NCBI GenBank assembly: GCA_029975165.1
Contig: JARKPR010000055.1
Coordinates: forward strand, 1-37,144
DNA from: Selenomonadales bacterium
GTDB taxonomy: Bacteria; Bacillota; Negativicutes; Sporomusales; UBA7701
DNA length: 37,144 nucleotides
Direction of reading: 5' to 3'
Shown: positions 15,889 through 24,396 of the stretch, piece by piece
Numbering within the stretch: the stretch's first letter is position 1
Layout of the letters: each line of letters starts with the position of its first letter
The notes under the pieces: model-generated
What the model was told of the DNA's origin: nothing
The model's input: the letters and a program-made list of their open reading frames with translations, nothing else
Databases searched by the model: none
Program-made: the position numbers and the translations under genes

Positions 15889-16353
15889 CTAGTTCTTTTT
15901 GGCTGCCGCCTTGACCGCCTTGATGATCTTGGTATAGCCGGTGCAGCGGCAGAGGTTGCCGGCGAGGGCTTCTTTGATCTGTTCGGTGGTCGGGTTGGGG
16001 CATTTGTCGAGGAGGGCCTTGGCGGTGAGGACCATGCCGGGGGTGCAGTAGCCGCACTGGACGGCGCCGGCGTCGACGAAGGCCTGCTGGATGGGATGGG
16101 GGTTTTCGACGGTGCCGAGGCCTTCGATGGTGAGGACCTTTTTGCCGTCGACGGAAGCGGTCAGCAGGATGCAGGAGCGGACCGCCTCGCCGTCGACGAG
16201 CACGGTGCAAGCGCCGCAGTCGCCGGTGCCGCAGGCTTTTTTCGTGCCGGTCAGCCCGAGGCGTTCGCGCAGGGTGTCGACGAGGATCTCCTGGGCTTCG
16301 ACCTGGAGCTCTACGGGTTTATCGTTGAGGATGAATTTGATGTCGACGGCCAT
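15889..16353 (-). CDS. Molybdenum hydroxylase, [2Fe-2S] small subunit (CoxS/XdhC-subunit type)
   Basis: A 154-residue iron-sulfur subunit of a three-subunit xanthine dehydrogenase-family hydroxylase. The N-terminal plant-type ferredoxin domain has KKACGTGDCGACTVLVDG and a following Cys near residue 61. The C-terminal helical domain has CGYCTPGM and CRCTGY, which bind the second cluster next to the molybdopterin. It relays electrons from the molybdenum site to FAD. Length is normal. The start follows GGAGGGAAG, and the gene begins one base after the FAD subunit stop. It is the last gene of the long minus-strand run, just before the terminator. Confidence 0.95.
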   Translation of the reverse strand: MAVDIKFILNDKPVELQVEAQEILVDTLRERLGLTGTKKACGTGDCGACTVLVDGEAVRSCILLTASVDGKKVLTIEGLGTVENPHPIQQAFVDAGAVQCGYCTPGMVLTAKALLDKCPNPTTEQIKEALAGNLCRCTGYTKIIKAVKAAAKKN

Positions 16354-16354
16354 G

Positions 16355-17215
16355 TCACTTCCCTCCTCCGGCTAGTTCTTCGTAGGCCGCTTTGAGAACC
16401 CGGCCGATGAGCACGCCGACGACCGCTTCCTTGTACTGCTTGTTGCGCGGGTTGCGCAGGCGCAGCTCGGGTGGGACGGCTTTCTTCACCTCTGCCAGGC
16501 AGGCGTCGATGCTTTTGCCGACGAGCGCTTTTTCCAGGCTGGGGACCCTGACGGCCGTGGGGCCGACCGCGCCGAGGGCGATGGCGATGTCCTTGCAGAC
16601 GCCGCCTTCGGCGGTCAGGCGGACGGACGCCGAGACCTGGGCGATATCCTGGGCCTTGCGTTTGGCCAGCTTGGCGAAGGCGCTGGCCGTACCGGCGTCG
16701 GTGACGGGGATGCGGATTTCTTTGATGAGCTCGCCGGGTTCGAGTTGGGTTTTGCAGTAGGCCACGAACATATCTTTGGTTTCGACGACCCGCTCGCCGC
16801 CGAGCTTGGCGAGGACGATGCGGGCCCCGAGGGCCATGAGGGCGACGTTGCAGTCGGCGGCCGGCACGGCGGTGCCGATGTTGCCGGCCGGGGTGCCGAC
16901 GACGCGGATGGGGGCCGAGCCGATCTCCCGCACGGATTGGATGAGGCCGGCGAACTTCCCGCACAGGGGGGAGGCAAGAACGTCTTTATAGGTCGCCGTG
17001 CCGCCAATGGAGACGAAGCCGGCTTCTTCCTTGATGGTTTTCAGCTCGGGGATGCCCTGGATGTAGACGATGGCTTCGGGATCGACCGCGCGGTGCGCGA
17101 GTTTCTCGACGATGTCGGTGCCGCCGTTGACGATGACGGCTTTGTCCCGGTACTTGTCCAGCAGCGCCAGCGCTTCGGCAAGCGTCTTGGGACCGAAATA
17201 CAGAGTTTCCTTCAT
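16355..17215 (-). CDS. Molybdenum hydroxylase, FAD-binding medium subunit
   Basis: A 286-residue CoxM-type subunit that passes electrons from the iron-sulfur clusters to NAD or another acceptor. FAD-binding signatures are VNGGTDI (about 31-37), IGGTATY (about 70) and the TPAGNIGTAVPAADC stretch (about 107-121), followed by the C-terminal CO-dehydrogenase flavoprotein domain. ATG at 17215 is chosen because GAGGAGG lies 8 bases upstream; an in-frame GTG at 17224 overlaps that ribosome site. It has no 4Fe-4S insertion of the kind seen in 4-hydroxybenzoyl-CoA reductase, which argues against that function. It lies between the large and small subunit genes. Confidence 0.93.
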   Translation of the reverse strand: MKETLYFGPKTLAEALALLDKYRDKAVIVNGGTDIVEKLAHRAVDPEAIVYIQGIPELKTIKEEAGFVSIGGTATYKDVLASPLCGKFAGLIQSVREIGSAPIRVVGTPAGNIGTAVPAADCNVALMALGARIVLAKLGGERVVETKDMFVAYCKTQLEPGELIKEIRIPVTDAGTASAFAKLAKRKAQDIAQVSASVRLTAEGGVCKDIAIALGAVGPTAVRVPSLEKALVGKSIDACLAEVKKAVPPELRLRNPRNKQYKEAVVGVLIGRVLKAAYEELAGGGK

Positions 17216-17233
17216 TCTGCCCACCTCCTCTGG

Positions 17234-19552
17234 TTAAGCTTTGCCGTTTTTCTGGATTTCCGCCAGCACGGTCCGCGCCGTAAGGGGGATGGCGTTCATC
17301 TTGATGCCGAGGGCGTCCCAGACGGCGTTGCGGATGGCCGGCGCGGCGGGGATGATCGGCGGTTCGCCGATGCCCTTGGAGCCGAACGGGCCAAGCTCGT
17401 TGGGATGCTCGACGATGATCGATTCGAGGTCCGGCAGGTCTTTGATGGTGGGGATCATGTAGTTGTGGAAGGCGGCGTTTTGCATGACGCCGTTTTCCAT
17501 GACCTGTTCTTCCATGACGCCCCAGCCGATGCCCTGCGCGGCGCCGCCTTCCATCTGCCCTTCGACGGCAGCCGGGTTGATGGCTTTGCCGACGTCGCAG
17601 GCGAATACCGAGCGGTCGACGGTGATGACGCCGGTCTCGGTGTCGACGGAGATTTCGATGGCATGGGCGCCGAAGGCATAGGCGTGCATCGGTTCGCCCT
17701 GGCCGTCCTCGGCCCGGAAACTGGGCTGGGGCGGGTACCAGACGCCGGTGGCCGCCAGGGGCACCTGGCTGGCGTAGGCTTTGGCGATGAGGGCGGCGAG
17801 GCTTTCGGCCGTCTCGGGCTTGCCGACGACGAATATTTTGCCGCCTTCGATGGCGAGGTCGCGGGGGTCGGCTTTGAACGGTTTGGCGGCGAAGGCGAGC
17901 AGCCGGTCTTTGAGCTGCCGGCAGGCGTCGAGGACGGCGTTGCCGACCATGACCGTGGAGCGCGAGCCGACCGTGGGGCCGGAGTCGGGAGCGCGGCCGG
18001 TGTCGGAGAAGCTTACGAGGACGTCCTCGTAGTTGAGGCCGAGCGCTTCGGCCGCCATTTGGGCCATTACGGTCATGACGCCTTGGCCCATCTCGGTCGA
18101 GGCGATGTTGACGTTGAGCGTGGCGTCGTTGTTGAGCACGGCGAAGCAGGAGGCGCCCTCGAACAGCAGGGGGATGCCGGTGCCGTACATGAAGACGGCG
18201 AATCCGCGGCCGCGCTTGACGGGGCCGGCGCTCTGGGCGAGCGGCTTATCCCAGCCGATGCTGTCGCGGACTTTGTCCATGCACTCTTCGAGGCCGAGGC
18301 CGCGGCTTTCTTTCATGACCTGGCCGTAGATGGTGTGGTCGCCGTCGCGGAGGATGTTTTTGCGGCGGAGTTCGATCGGGTCCATGTTGAGTCTGCGGGC
18401 CAGTTCGTCGATCTGGCATTCGACGGCGAAGATGGCCTGGGGAACGCCGAAGCCGCGGAAGGCACAGGAATAGGGGGTATTGGTGAACACGGAATAGGAG
18501 CGGGCCTTGGCGCTGGCGACGGCATATACGCCGGCGGCGTAGGCCGCGGTCCGCATAGTGACGGCGTGGGCCGGCTCGCGCAGGCCGCCCATCGAGGTGT
18601 AGGCGCCTTTGTTGAGGACGGTCTCGACGTCGACGGCGGTGATTTTGCCCTCCTTGGTCGCGGCCATGCGGTGTTTGATATAGGTGGCATGGCGTTTGCC
18701 GGTGGTGCGGAAGACTTCTTCGCGGGTCAGTTCGAAGCAGACCGTCTTTTTGGTTTTGAGGGCCAGCACGCCGGCCACGGCCGCCACGTCGAGCGAGGAG
18801 TCCTCCTTGCCGCCGAAGCCGCCGCCGACGATCGGCGAGGATACCCTCACCTTGTGGTGCGGCAGGTTGAAGACGGGGGCGAGGCAGCGCTTGGTGGCGT
18901 AGACGGCCTGCTGGGCGCAGATGAGGTGCAGGCCGCCGGTGAGGTCGTCGGGCTCGGCGATGCAGATGTCAGGCTCGAGGTAGCAGTGCTCGACCATCGG
19001 GGTTTCGTAGTAGTTTTCGATGACGATGTCGGCTTCACGGAAGGCTTTTTCGACGTCGCCGCGGTCGAGCTTGACGACGGTCAGAAGATTGCCTTTGTCG
19101 GCGGCGGGGTGGTTGGGGTGGATAAGGACGGCATCGTCCTTCATCGCTTCGCGGGGGTCGTCGTAGGCCGTGAGAACCTCATACTCGACTTTGATGAGTT
19201 CCAGGGCCTTGGTGGCGATCTCCTCGGTGACGGCGGCTACGAGGGCGACTGGGTCGCCCTCGTAGCGCGTTTTACCGTCGGCGATCACTGGCTTGTCGGG
19301 AACCATGATGCCGTATCCGTTGCGGCCAGGCAGGTCTTTGGCGGTCATGACGGCCGCTACGCCCGCGAGTTGTTCGGCCGCCGACGTGTCGATACTCTTG
19401 ATCAGGGCGTGGGGATATTTGGCCCAGAGTGCCTTGGCGACAAGCATGTCGCCGCGCTTGAAGTCGGACGTGTACCTGGCCCGACCGGTAGCTTTGGCGA
19501 GGGCCTCGGCCCGAGCGACGCTCCGGCCGACGATTCTGAGTCCCTTTTTCAT
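17234..19552 (-). CDS. Molybdenum hydroxylase, molybdopterin-binding large subunit
   Basis: A 772-residue catalytic subunit of the xanthine dehydrogenase/aldehyde oxidase family, hydroxylating an N-heterocycle or oxidising an aldehyde with water. Signatures are VEHCYLEPD (about 197), the cofactor loop GGGFGGKED, CAFRGFGVPQ, STEMGQG, and the catalytic glutamate E730 in SKGIGEPP. The start follows GGGAGGGCAGGAA. The operon also carries yqeB and xdhC-type genes that in other bacteria accompany selenium-dependent hydroxylases such as purine hydroxylase, so a labile selenium ligand is a reasonable inference. The neighbouring acylating aldehyde dehydrogenase and MFS carrier point to a catabolic, imported substrate. 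That substrate is not identifiable. Confidence 0.93.
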   Translation of the reverse strand: MKKGLRIVGRSVARAEALAKATGRARYTSDFKRGDMLVAKALWAKYPHALIKSIDTSAAEQLAGVAAVMTAKDLPGRNGYGIMVPDKPVIADGKTRYEGDPVALVAAVTEEIATKALELIKVEYEVLTAYDDPREAMKDDAVLIHPNHPAADKGNLLTVVKLDRGDVEKAFREADIVIENYYETPMVEHCYLEPDICIAEPDDLTGGLHLICAQQAVYATKRCLAPVFNLPHHKVRVSSPIVGGGFGGKEDSSLDVAAVAGVLALKTKKTVCFELTREEVFRTTGKRHATYIKHRMAATKEGKITAVDVETVLNKGAYTSMGGLREPAHAVTMRTAAYAAGVYAVASAKARSYSVFTNTPYSCAFRGFGVPQAIFAVECQIDELARRLNMDPIELRRKNILRDGDHTIYGQVMKESRGLGLEECMDKVRDSIGWDKPLAQSAGPVKRGRGFAVFMYGTGIPLLFEGASCFAVLNNDATLNVNIASTEMGQGVMTVMAQMAAEALGLNYEDVLVSFSDTGRAPDSGPTVGSRSTVMVGNAVLDACRQLKDRLLAFAAKPFKADPRDLAIEGGKIFVVGKPETAESLAALIAKAYASQVPLAATGVWYPPQPSFRAEDGQGEPMHAYAFGAHAIEISVDTETGVITVDRSVFACDVGKAINPAAVEGQMEGGAAQGIGWGVMEEQVMENGVMQNAAFHNYMIPTIKDLPDLESIIVEHPNELGPFGSKGIGEPPIIPAAPAIRNAVWDALGIKMNAIPLTARTVLAEIQKNGKA

Positions 19553-19590
19553 TTCCTGCCCTCCCTTGTGTGAGATGTATTGATGTTCCT

Positions 19591-20985
19591 TCAGTCCTTC
19601 ATGACGGCGCCGAACAGTTCTTCGTCGGTGGGCATGTTCGCTTCGATCGGCGCGGATACCCAGGTGACGTTGATGAGTTTACGCCAGGTGATGTTGTCGG
19701 AGGAGATGTTGCCGCCCCACGTGCCGCAGCCGAGGGTGAGGGTCATGGGCATGCCGTTCGTCCATGCGCCGCTGTTGGCGAGGCACTGCGGCTGGCGGAC
19801 CATGACGCGGCTAGTCTTGGTGTTCAGCGACAGGGCCATGATATGGTCTTCGTTGAAGGAATGGATGCCGCAGGAGTGGCCGCGGCCATGATAGGTGGTG
19901 ATGGCGTTGACTTTATCGATGGCTTCCTGGAAGTCCTTGCTGTACTTGAAGAGGGTGACGACGACCGACAGTTTCTCGCCGGAGAAGGGGTAGTCGGGGC
20001 CGACGCCGGTCTCTTCGACGATGAAGAAGGTTTTGCCGGCGGGGAGGCTGATGCCGGCGATTTTGGCGATGGTTTCGGCCGACTGGGCGACAATGGCGTT
20101 GTTGAGGTGGCCGTCGACCCACATGCCTTTCTGGAGCAGCGGTTTTTCGGCGGCGGAGACGAGGTAGCCGCCTTCGGCCTGGAGGTTTTTGACGAATTCG
20201 TCGTAGACGGACTCATGGATGACCATGGAGTTTTCGGTGGAGCAGCTGGTGGCGAGGTCGAAGGTTTTGCTGCGCATGACCTTGTTGGCGGCGTCCTTGA
20301 GGTCGGCGGTTTCGTCGACGACGACGCAGGCGTTGCCTTGGCCGACGCCGTAGGCGGGGGTGCCGGAGGAGTAGGCGGCTTTTACGAGCGCGCCGCCGCC
20401 GGTGGCGAGGACGAGGTCGCACTGTTTCATGAGTTCGTTGCTGACTTCGAGGGAGGGCTGCTCGATGGCGATGAGCAGGTCTTCGGGGACGCCGTATTTT
20501 TTGAGGACGCCGCGCATGATGTTGACGATGTAGGCGTTGGTCTTATTGGTGCGGGGGTGGGGGGCGAAAATTACGGCGTTGCGGGTTTTGATGCCCATGA
20601 TGGCTTTGATGACCGGGGTGGCTTCGGGGTTGGTGCAGGGGAGGATAGCGCCGACGACGCCAACCGGTTTGGCGATTTTTATAATGCCTTTTTTATCGTC
20701 GCGCTCAATGACGCCGACGGATTTTTCGCCCAGCATGTCACGCAAGGTGCCTTTGCATTTGACCATGAGTTTGGCGTATTTGGATTCGTAGTTGCCCATC
20801 CGGGATTCTTCGACGGCGAGACGGGAGATTTCCTGGGCCGGGCCGTCCTTGACGATGCTCCAGACGACGGCGGTGATGAGTTTGTCGACTTGTTCCTGGG
20901 TAAAGGATTCGGCTACGGCCTGGGCCGCCCTGGCTCTTTTGACGAGACCGGCGACATACTCTTTGGCATTGATTTCTGTGGACAT
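19591..20985 (-). CDS. CoA-acylating aldehyde dehydrogenase (EutE/AdhE/SauS-like)
   Basis: A 464-residue NAD-dependent enzyme that converts an aldehyde plus CoA to an acyl-CoA, or the reverse. It has the acylating-family signatures GVVGAILPCTNP (109-120), KTRNAVIFAPHPR (133-145), GVGQGNAC (213-220) and the catalytic cysteine C248 in TSCSTENS. The single-domain length and the Cys-Ser site resemble acetaldehyde and sulfoacetaldehyde dehydrogenases (acylating). The nearby MFS carrier recalls the sauS-sauU pairing of sulfoacetate catabolism, but no CoA ligase or sulfonate-cleaving gene is present, so the substrate is open. The start follows AAGGAGAGA. It is the gene before the hydroxylase large subunit, with a 38-base gap. 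Confidence 0.87.
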   Translation of the reverse strand: MSTEINAKEYVAGLVKRARAAQAVAESFTQEQVDKLITAVVWSIVKDGPAQEISRLAVEESRMGNYESKYAKLMVKCKGTLRDMLGEKSVGVIERDDKKGIIKIAKPVGVVGAILPCTNPEATPVIKAIMGIKTRNAVIFAPHPRTNKTNAYIVNIMRGVLKKYGVPEDLLIAIEQPSLEVSNELMKQCDLVLATGGGALVKAAYSSGTPAYGVGQGNACVVVDETADLKDAANKVMRSKTFDLATSCSTENSMVIHESVYDEFVKNLQAEGGYLVSAAEKPLLQKGMWVDGHLNNAIVAQSAETIAKIAGISLPAGKTFFIVEETGVGPDYPFSGEKLSVVVTLFKYSKDFQEAIDKVNAITTYHGRGHSCGIHSFNEDHIMALSLNTKTSRVMVRQPQCLANSGAWTNGMPMTLTLGCGTWGGNISSDNITWRKLINVTWVSAPIEANMPTDEELFGAVMKD

Positions 20986-21055
20986 TTCTTTCTCTCCTTC
21001 GAAACAATATTTACGGCTTGCCAGCCGCGGGGCGGATTTTACTGTCCGGCGCCCG

Positions 21056-21084
21056 GGCGGCGGAACGATCGCCGTTCCGCCGCC
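21056..21084 (-). other. Intercistronic hairpin between MFS and aldehyde dehydrogenase genes
   Basis: GGCGGCGGAACG pairs perfectly with CGTTCCGCCGCC, 12 bp with a 5-base loop. There is no U-tract on the transcribed strand, so readthrough into the downstream genes is expected. It may tune the relative levels of carrier and enzymes. Confidence 0.5.
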
Positions 21085-21106
21085 GGGTCCGGATGGCTGC
21101 CTGGTG

Positions 21107-22327
21107 TTATTGCTGCGCTTTGGCTTTGAGCGTTTCCGGCATGAAGTAGGCGGTTAGTACGCCGATGAAGAAGATGCCGGCGCACATGCTGATGCCGAAG
21201 CCGAGGCCGTAAGCCTTTGCCAGGGCGCCGACGGTGTAGGGCATGATGACCGCGCCGACGCCGCGGCCGACGTTGAAGGCGAAGCCGCCGCCAAGGGCGC
21301 GGATCTTTTCGGGGAAGAGCTCGGCGAAGTACGAGCCGAACAGGCCGAAGATGCCGCCGAAGCTCAGGCCCATGACCGGGCCCAGCCAGAAGAGGAAGAC
21401 GGCGTCGGGCACGAAGACGTACAGCGGCACGATAAGGGTATCGGCCAGGAAGGCGATAAGGAGGGCTTTCCGGCGGCCGAGCTTGTCGGCGAGGTAGGCG
21501 TAGAAGTAGTAGCCGATAAAGGCGCCGGTGAAGATGACGATGCTGAAGTAGCTCATGTAGTTGAGGCTGAGGCCGCGGACCTGGACGAGGTAGGTGGGCA
21601 CCCAGGAGGCCACGCCCCAGAACCCGCCCATCTGGCAGGCGGCGGCGATGGTGGCGAGGATGGTGATCTTGGTGACGCCGGGCTTAAATAGCTCGCCGAG
21701 GCCGACCGACTCTTTTTTCACGCCTTTTTCCGGTTTGGGGTCGGAGGGGACGAGGAGCTGGAAGAGGATGGCGGCGATGACGGCCGAGCCGGTCAGCAGG
21801 AAGATCCAGCGCCAGCCGACCGTGCCGAGCATCAGGCGGCCCATGACGGCGGCGAAGATGCCGCCGAGGGCGAAGGTGCTGAGCATGAAGCCCATGGCCC
21901 GGGCGCGGTATTCCGGCTTCCAGTGTTCGGCGACGAGGGCGACGATCGGACCCCAGATGCCGCCGAGACCGATGCCTTGCAGGAAGCGCAGCACCATGAG
22001 CTGCGACCAGGAGTCGACCCAGTATACCAAGCCGGTGAATATGCCGAATTCGGCCAAGCCCCAGACGGCGGCTTTCTTGCGGCCGTAGTTTTCGGCGATC
22101 CAGCCGAAGAGGATGCCGCCGACCAGCGTGCCGATCATGGTCGCCGAGGCGAGCAGGCCGGCGTCGACGAGGGAAATCTTCAGGTCTTTGATAATAACGG
22201 GCATGCAGATGGCGAGGATCTGCAGATCGAGACTATCGTACAAATATGCCAGCCAAGTCATGATCAGTACCGGCCAACGGTACTGACTACCGCCAACTTC
22301 ACGTGCGATGGTGCTGCTTTGACTCAT
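21107..22327 (-). CDS. MFS transporter, AAHS-like (aromatic/organic acid:H+ symporter)
   Basis: A 406-residue carrier with 12 predicted helices. Helix 1 has the acidic pair YDSLDLQI, similar to the DG.D motif of aromatic-acid symporters. Loop 2-3 has the MFS motif GWIAENYGRKKA, repeated as YLADKLGRRKA in loop 8-9, and helix 4 has LRFLQGIGLGGIWGP. It probably brings the hydroxylase-pathway substrate into the cell with protons. The start at 22327 follows AAGGAGGA by 8 bases; the long open frame upstream is an artefact crossing the XdhC-like gene. A gap of 127 bases separates it from that gene, so a secondary promoter is possible, although I see no good one. Confidence 0.87.
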   Translation of the reverse strand: MSQSSTIAREVGGSQYRWPVLIMTWLAYLYDSLDLQILAICMPVIIKDLKISLVDAGLLASATMIGTLVGGILFGWIAENYGRKKAAVWGLAEFGIFTGLVYWVDSWSQLMVLRFLQGIGLGGIWGPIVALVAEHWKPEYRARAMGFMLSTFALGGIFAAVMGRLMLGTVGWRWIFLLTGSAVIAAILFQLLVPSDPKPEKGVKKESVGLGELFKPGVTKITILATIAAACQMGGFWGVASWVPTYLVQVRGLSLNYMSYFSIVIFTGAFIGYYFYAYLADKLGRRKALLIAFLADTLIVPLYVFVPDAVFLFWLGPVMGLSFGGIFGLFGSYFAELFPEKIRALGGGFAFNVGRGVGAVIMPYTVGALAKAYGLGFGISMCAGIFFIGVLTAYFMPETLKAKAQQ

Positions 22328-22454
22328 CAATGAAGTCCTCCTTTGTGTGTGCGATGAATTTTGGACGAGAGCGCGGATTTTATGCCGGTTATTACCCCCC
22401 TTCCTTGCCATCGGGAAACCCAACCTCCTGGTGTCCTCCGGCCGCCGCCCGGGT

Positions 22455-22766
22455 TCAAAGAACCCTGATGAAGACCTCCACGATGCCGCCGCAGACCATG
22501 CCTTCGTCTGCAGCCGTATCACCGAGCAGCGTGAAGGTGCCGGTGGTCGATTCCCCGTCGGCGATCGCCTGCAAGGCGGCGCGGCGGATATCGGCCTCGA
22601 TGCAGCCGCCGCCCACTGTTCCGTGGATTTCCCCCTGCGGCAGGACGAGCATTTTCGTGCCGGCCTTACGGGGGGTGGAGCCGCGGGTGGCGATGATGGT
22701 GACAAGGGCGGCCGTTTCGCCCTTGGCCAGGATTTGGTTTATCATTCTGAGCAGTTGGTCATCCAT
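22455..22766 (-). CDS. XdhC/CoxI-domain protein, N-terminal domain only
   Basis: A 103-residue protein consisting solely of the XdhC_CoxI domain. Its signatures are ATRGSTPRKAGTKMLV (about 26-41) and GTVGGGCIEADI (about 49-60). Full XdhC proteins bind molybdenum cofactor, protect it during sulfuration and insert it into the hydroxylase. The C-terminal Rossmann half is absent here but is present in the preceding gene, whose own N-terminal domain looks degenerate. The two genes overlap by 8 bases, so they are translationally coupled and may act as a pair. The start follows AAGGTG. Confidence 0.85.
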   Translation of the reverse strand: MDDQLLRMINQILAKGETAALVTIIATRGSTPRKAGTKMLVLPQGEIHGTVGGGCIEADIRRAALQAIADGESTTGTFTLLGDTAADEGMVCGGIVEVFIRVL

Positions 22767-23547
22767 GGCGGAACACCTTTTCGCTGAGCGGCCGGTACTG
22801 CGCGCCGCCGTGGTAGGCGGCGACGAGCTCCGCCGCGATGCTGACGGCGATCTCCGCCGGCGTTTGCGCGCTGATGTCCAGGCCGACGGGGGTTCTGACG
22901 GCGCGGAGGCGTTGCGGGTCTTCCCCTTCGGCCAGCAGGGTGTCCATGATGGCCGTCACCCTGCGGCGGCTGCCGATCATGCCGAGGTATCGGGGCGTGA
23001 ACGGCAGGGCCATTTTCAGGCACTCTATGTCGTAGCGGTGGCCGCGGGTCAGGATGAGGACGGCGCTCGCGCCGCCGAGGTCTAGCTGTTCGCCCGCCTT
23101 GGCGAAGGCGGTGCAGAGGACGGTGGTCGCCTGGGGGAAACGCGCCCGGTTGGCGAAGTCGGGCCGGTCGTCGACGACGGTAACCCTGAAGTCCATCAGC
23201 GCCAGGATGGCCACGAGCGGCTGGCTGATGTGCCCGCCGCCGAAGACCACCGCTTGGCGCTTCGGGGCGGCGATGTCGAAGAAGCAGCGATATGTGTCCC
23301 CGCCATGGTCGAAGGCGAACAGCGCGGGCTTGACGGCCGGCCGGGGCACATGGGCGAGCGCCGCCCGGGTGAGTTCGCCGTCGACGATGACGCCGTCGGC
23401 CGAGCCGTCGGGGAAGACGAGCAGCATCTGGCCCAGGTGGCCGGCGACTTTGGGCGGGCCGGACACGAGGCTGAGGGTGTTCACCGTCCGCCCTTGTTCG
23501 GCCAGCTGCAGCAGCTTATGATACGATTCCGCCGTTTGTTGTCGCAT
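22759..23547 (-). CDS. XdhC-family molybdenum hydroxylase maturation protein
   Basis: A 262-residue protein. Its C-terminal Rossmann-like domain carries AVVFGGGHISQPLVAIL (about 118-134), VTVVDDRPDFANRARFP, LTRGHRYDIECLKMAL and RYLGMIGSRRR, all XdhC hallmarks. The N-terminal part (1-85) resembles a worn XdhC_CoxI domain in which the GS.PR and GGC motifs are missing. It is expected to bind and deliver the molybdenum cofactor to the downstream hydroxylase. The start follows GAGGTG and lies 4 bases after the yqeB-like stop, which indicates co-translation. Confidence 0.88.
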   Translation of the reverse strand: MRQQTAESYHKLLQLAEQGRTVNTLSLVSGPPKVAGHLGQMLLVFPDGSADGVIVDGELTRAALAHVPRPAVKPALFAFDHGGDTYRCFFDIAAPKRQAVVFGGGHISQPLVAILALMDFRVTVVDDRPDFANRARFPQATTVLCTAFAKAGEQLDLGGASAVLILTRGHRYDIECLKMALPFTPRYLGMIGSRRRVTAIMDTLLAEGEDPQRLRAVRTPVGLDISAQTPAEIAVSIAAELVAAYHGGAQYRPLSEKVFRHG

Positions 23548-23551
23548 AAGT

Positions 23552-24340
23552 TCACCTCAAAGATAATAGGGCCTCCAGGACGCCCCCCGCCACGGCGCGG
23601 GCTTTATCGGAGATGGTGAAGCAGTGTTCCCGCTTGCAGCGCGGATCGATGTCGCCGATCTTCATCCCCTGGTAAACCTCGAAGCCGTCGCGGATCATGC
23701 CGCGCAGTACGCCGTCCAGGGCGGCTACGACCGGCTGGCCGCCGACGGTGGCGACGACATCGCCTTTTTTGACCAGGTCCGCGATGCGGGCCCGGGCGGC
23801 GATGACGCCGGCGCAGGGCGCCCTGAGGAGGCGTTCGCTGCTGTAGCCGGCTATTTCGCCCGGGATGCCGGTATCGGGTATCGCGCCGCCGCTGGTGATG
23901 ACCCGGCCGAGGTCGTGGCCGCGCATGGTTTCGACGACGGCGTGGACGTCCACGCCGGCCGTGAAGCCCGGGCCGACGCCGACGGTGACCCTGGCGTCGT
24001 TTATTTTCGTGCCCAGGTTCCGCTTGGCGATGATGGCGTCGACGACGGCCCACGGCCGCAGGCTGCGCAGCAGTTCGGGGTAGCCGCCGGTCAGGACGGG
24101 CAGCGCTCCGCCCGCCAGGGTGCTGCGGGCGTCGTCGCTGGGGACAAGACGGGCCGTGATTCCTTCAACGGTGGCCTCGCCATCGTCGACGGCGGCGGCG
24201 AACGCGACCGTCCGCCGGATGACGGTAGGCCGCGGTATTTCGCTGATCGCGACCGGGATGCGGGCTCTCGCAAGCCTGTGGGCTATTCCGGAGGCCAGGT
24301 CACCGCCTCCTCTGATAAGGACAAGGGCATCGGCGTTCAT
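23552..24340 (-). CDS. yqeB: YqeB/EF2563-type protein of selenium-dependent molybdenum hydroxylase systems
   Basis: A 262-residue soluble protein opening with LVLIRGGGDLASGIAHRL, a Rossmann-like start typical of the EF2563/YqeB family. Later conserved stretches are DAIIAKRNLGT, VGPGFTAGVDVHAVVETMRGHDLGRVI and the C-terminal PAL-like biotinyl/lipoyl-type barrel region (CAGVIAARARIADLVKKGDVVATVGG). The family is found with molybdenum hydroxylases in selenium-using bacteria and is thought to help mature the labile selenium cofactor; the exact chemistry is unknown. The start follows GGAGGTGG. It lies between the chemoreceptor and the XdhC genes. Confidence 0.85.
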   Translation of the reverse strand: MNADALVLIRGGGDLASGIAHRLARARIPVAISEIPRPTVIRRTVAFAAAVDDGEATVEGITARLVPSDDARSTLAGGALPVLTGGYPELLRSLRPWAVVDAIIAKRNLGTKINDARVTVGVGPGFTAGVDVHAVVETMRGHDLGRVITSGGAIPDTGIPGEIAGYSSERLLRAPCAGVIAARARIADLVKKGDVVATVGGQPVVAALDGVLRGMIRDGFEVYQGMKIGDIDPRCKREHCFTISDKARAVAGGVLEALLSLR

Positions 24341-24396
24341 TGCGCCACCTCCGCAGATGGTGTCCGGGCGTTGTCCCGGCCTTGGCCGGGGCGCCT

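Noticed and set aside
15889-17215. 4-hydroxybenzoyl-CoA reductase assignment for the molybdenum hydroxylase
   Set aside because: The FAD subunit is too short to carry the extra 4Fe-4S loop of that enzyme.
16745-19573. 942-codon plus-strand open frame across the molybdenum hydroxylase genes
   Set aside because: Low-complexity Gly/Asp/Val/Phe composition typical of a shadow frame. The minus strand encodes clear hydroxylase subunits.
19591-22327. Sulfoacetate pathway (sauS-sauU) assignment
   Set aside because: An acylating aldehyde dehydrogenase next to an MFS carrier fits superficially, but no CoA ligase or sulfonate-cleaving gene is present and the carrier looks AAHS-like.
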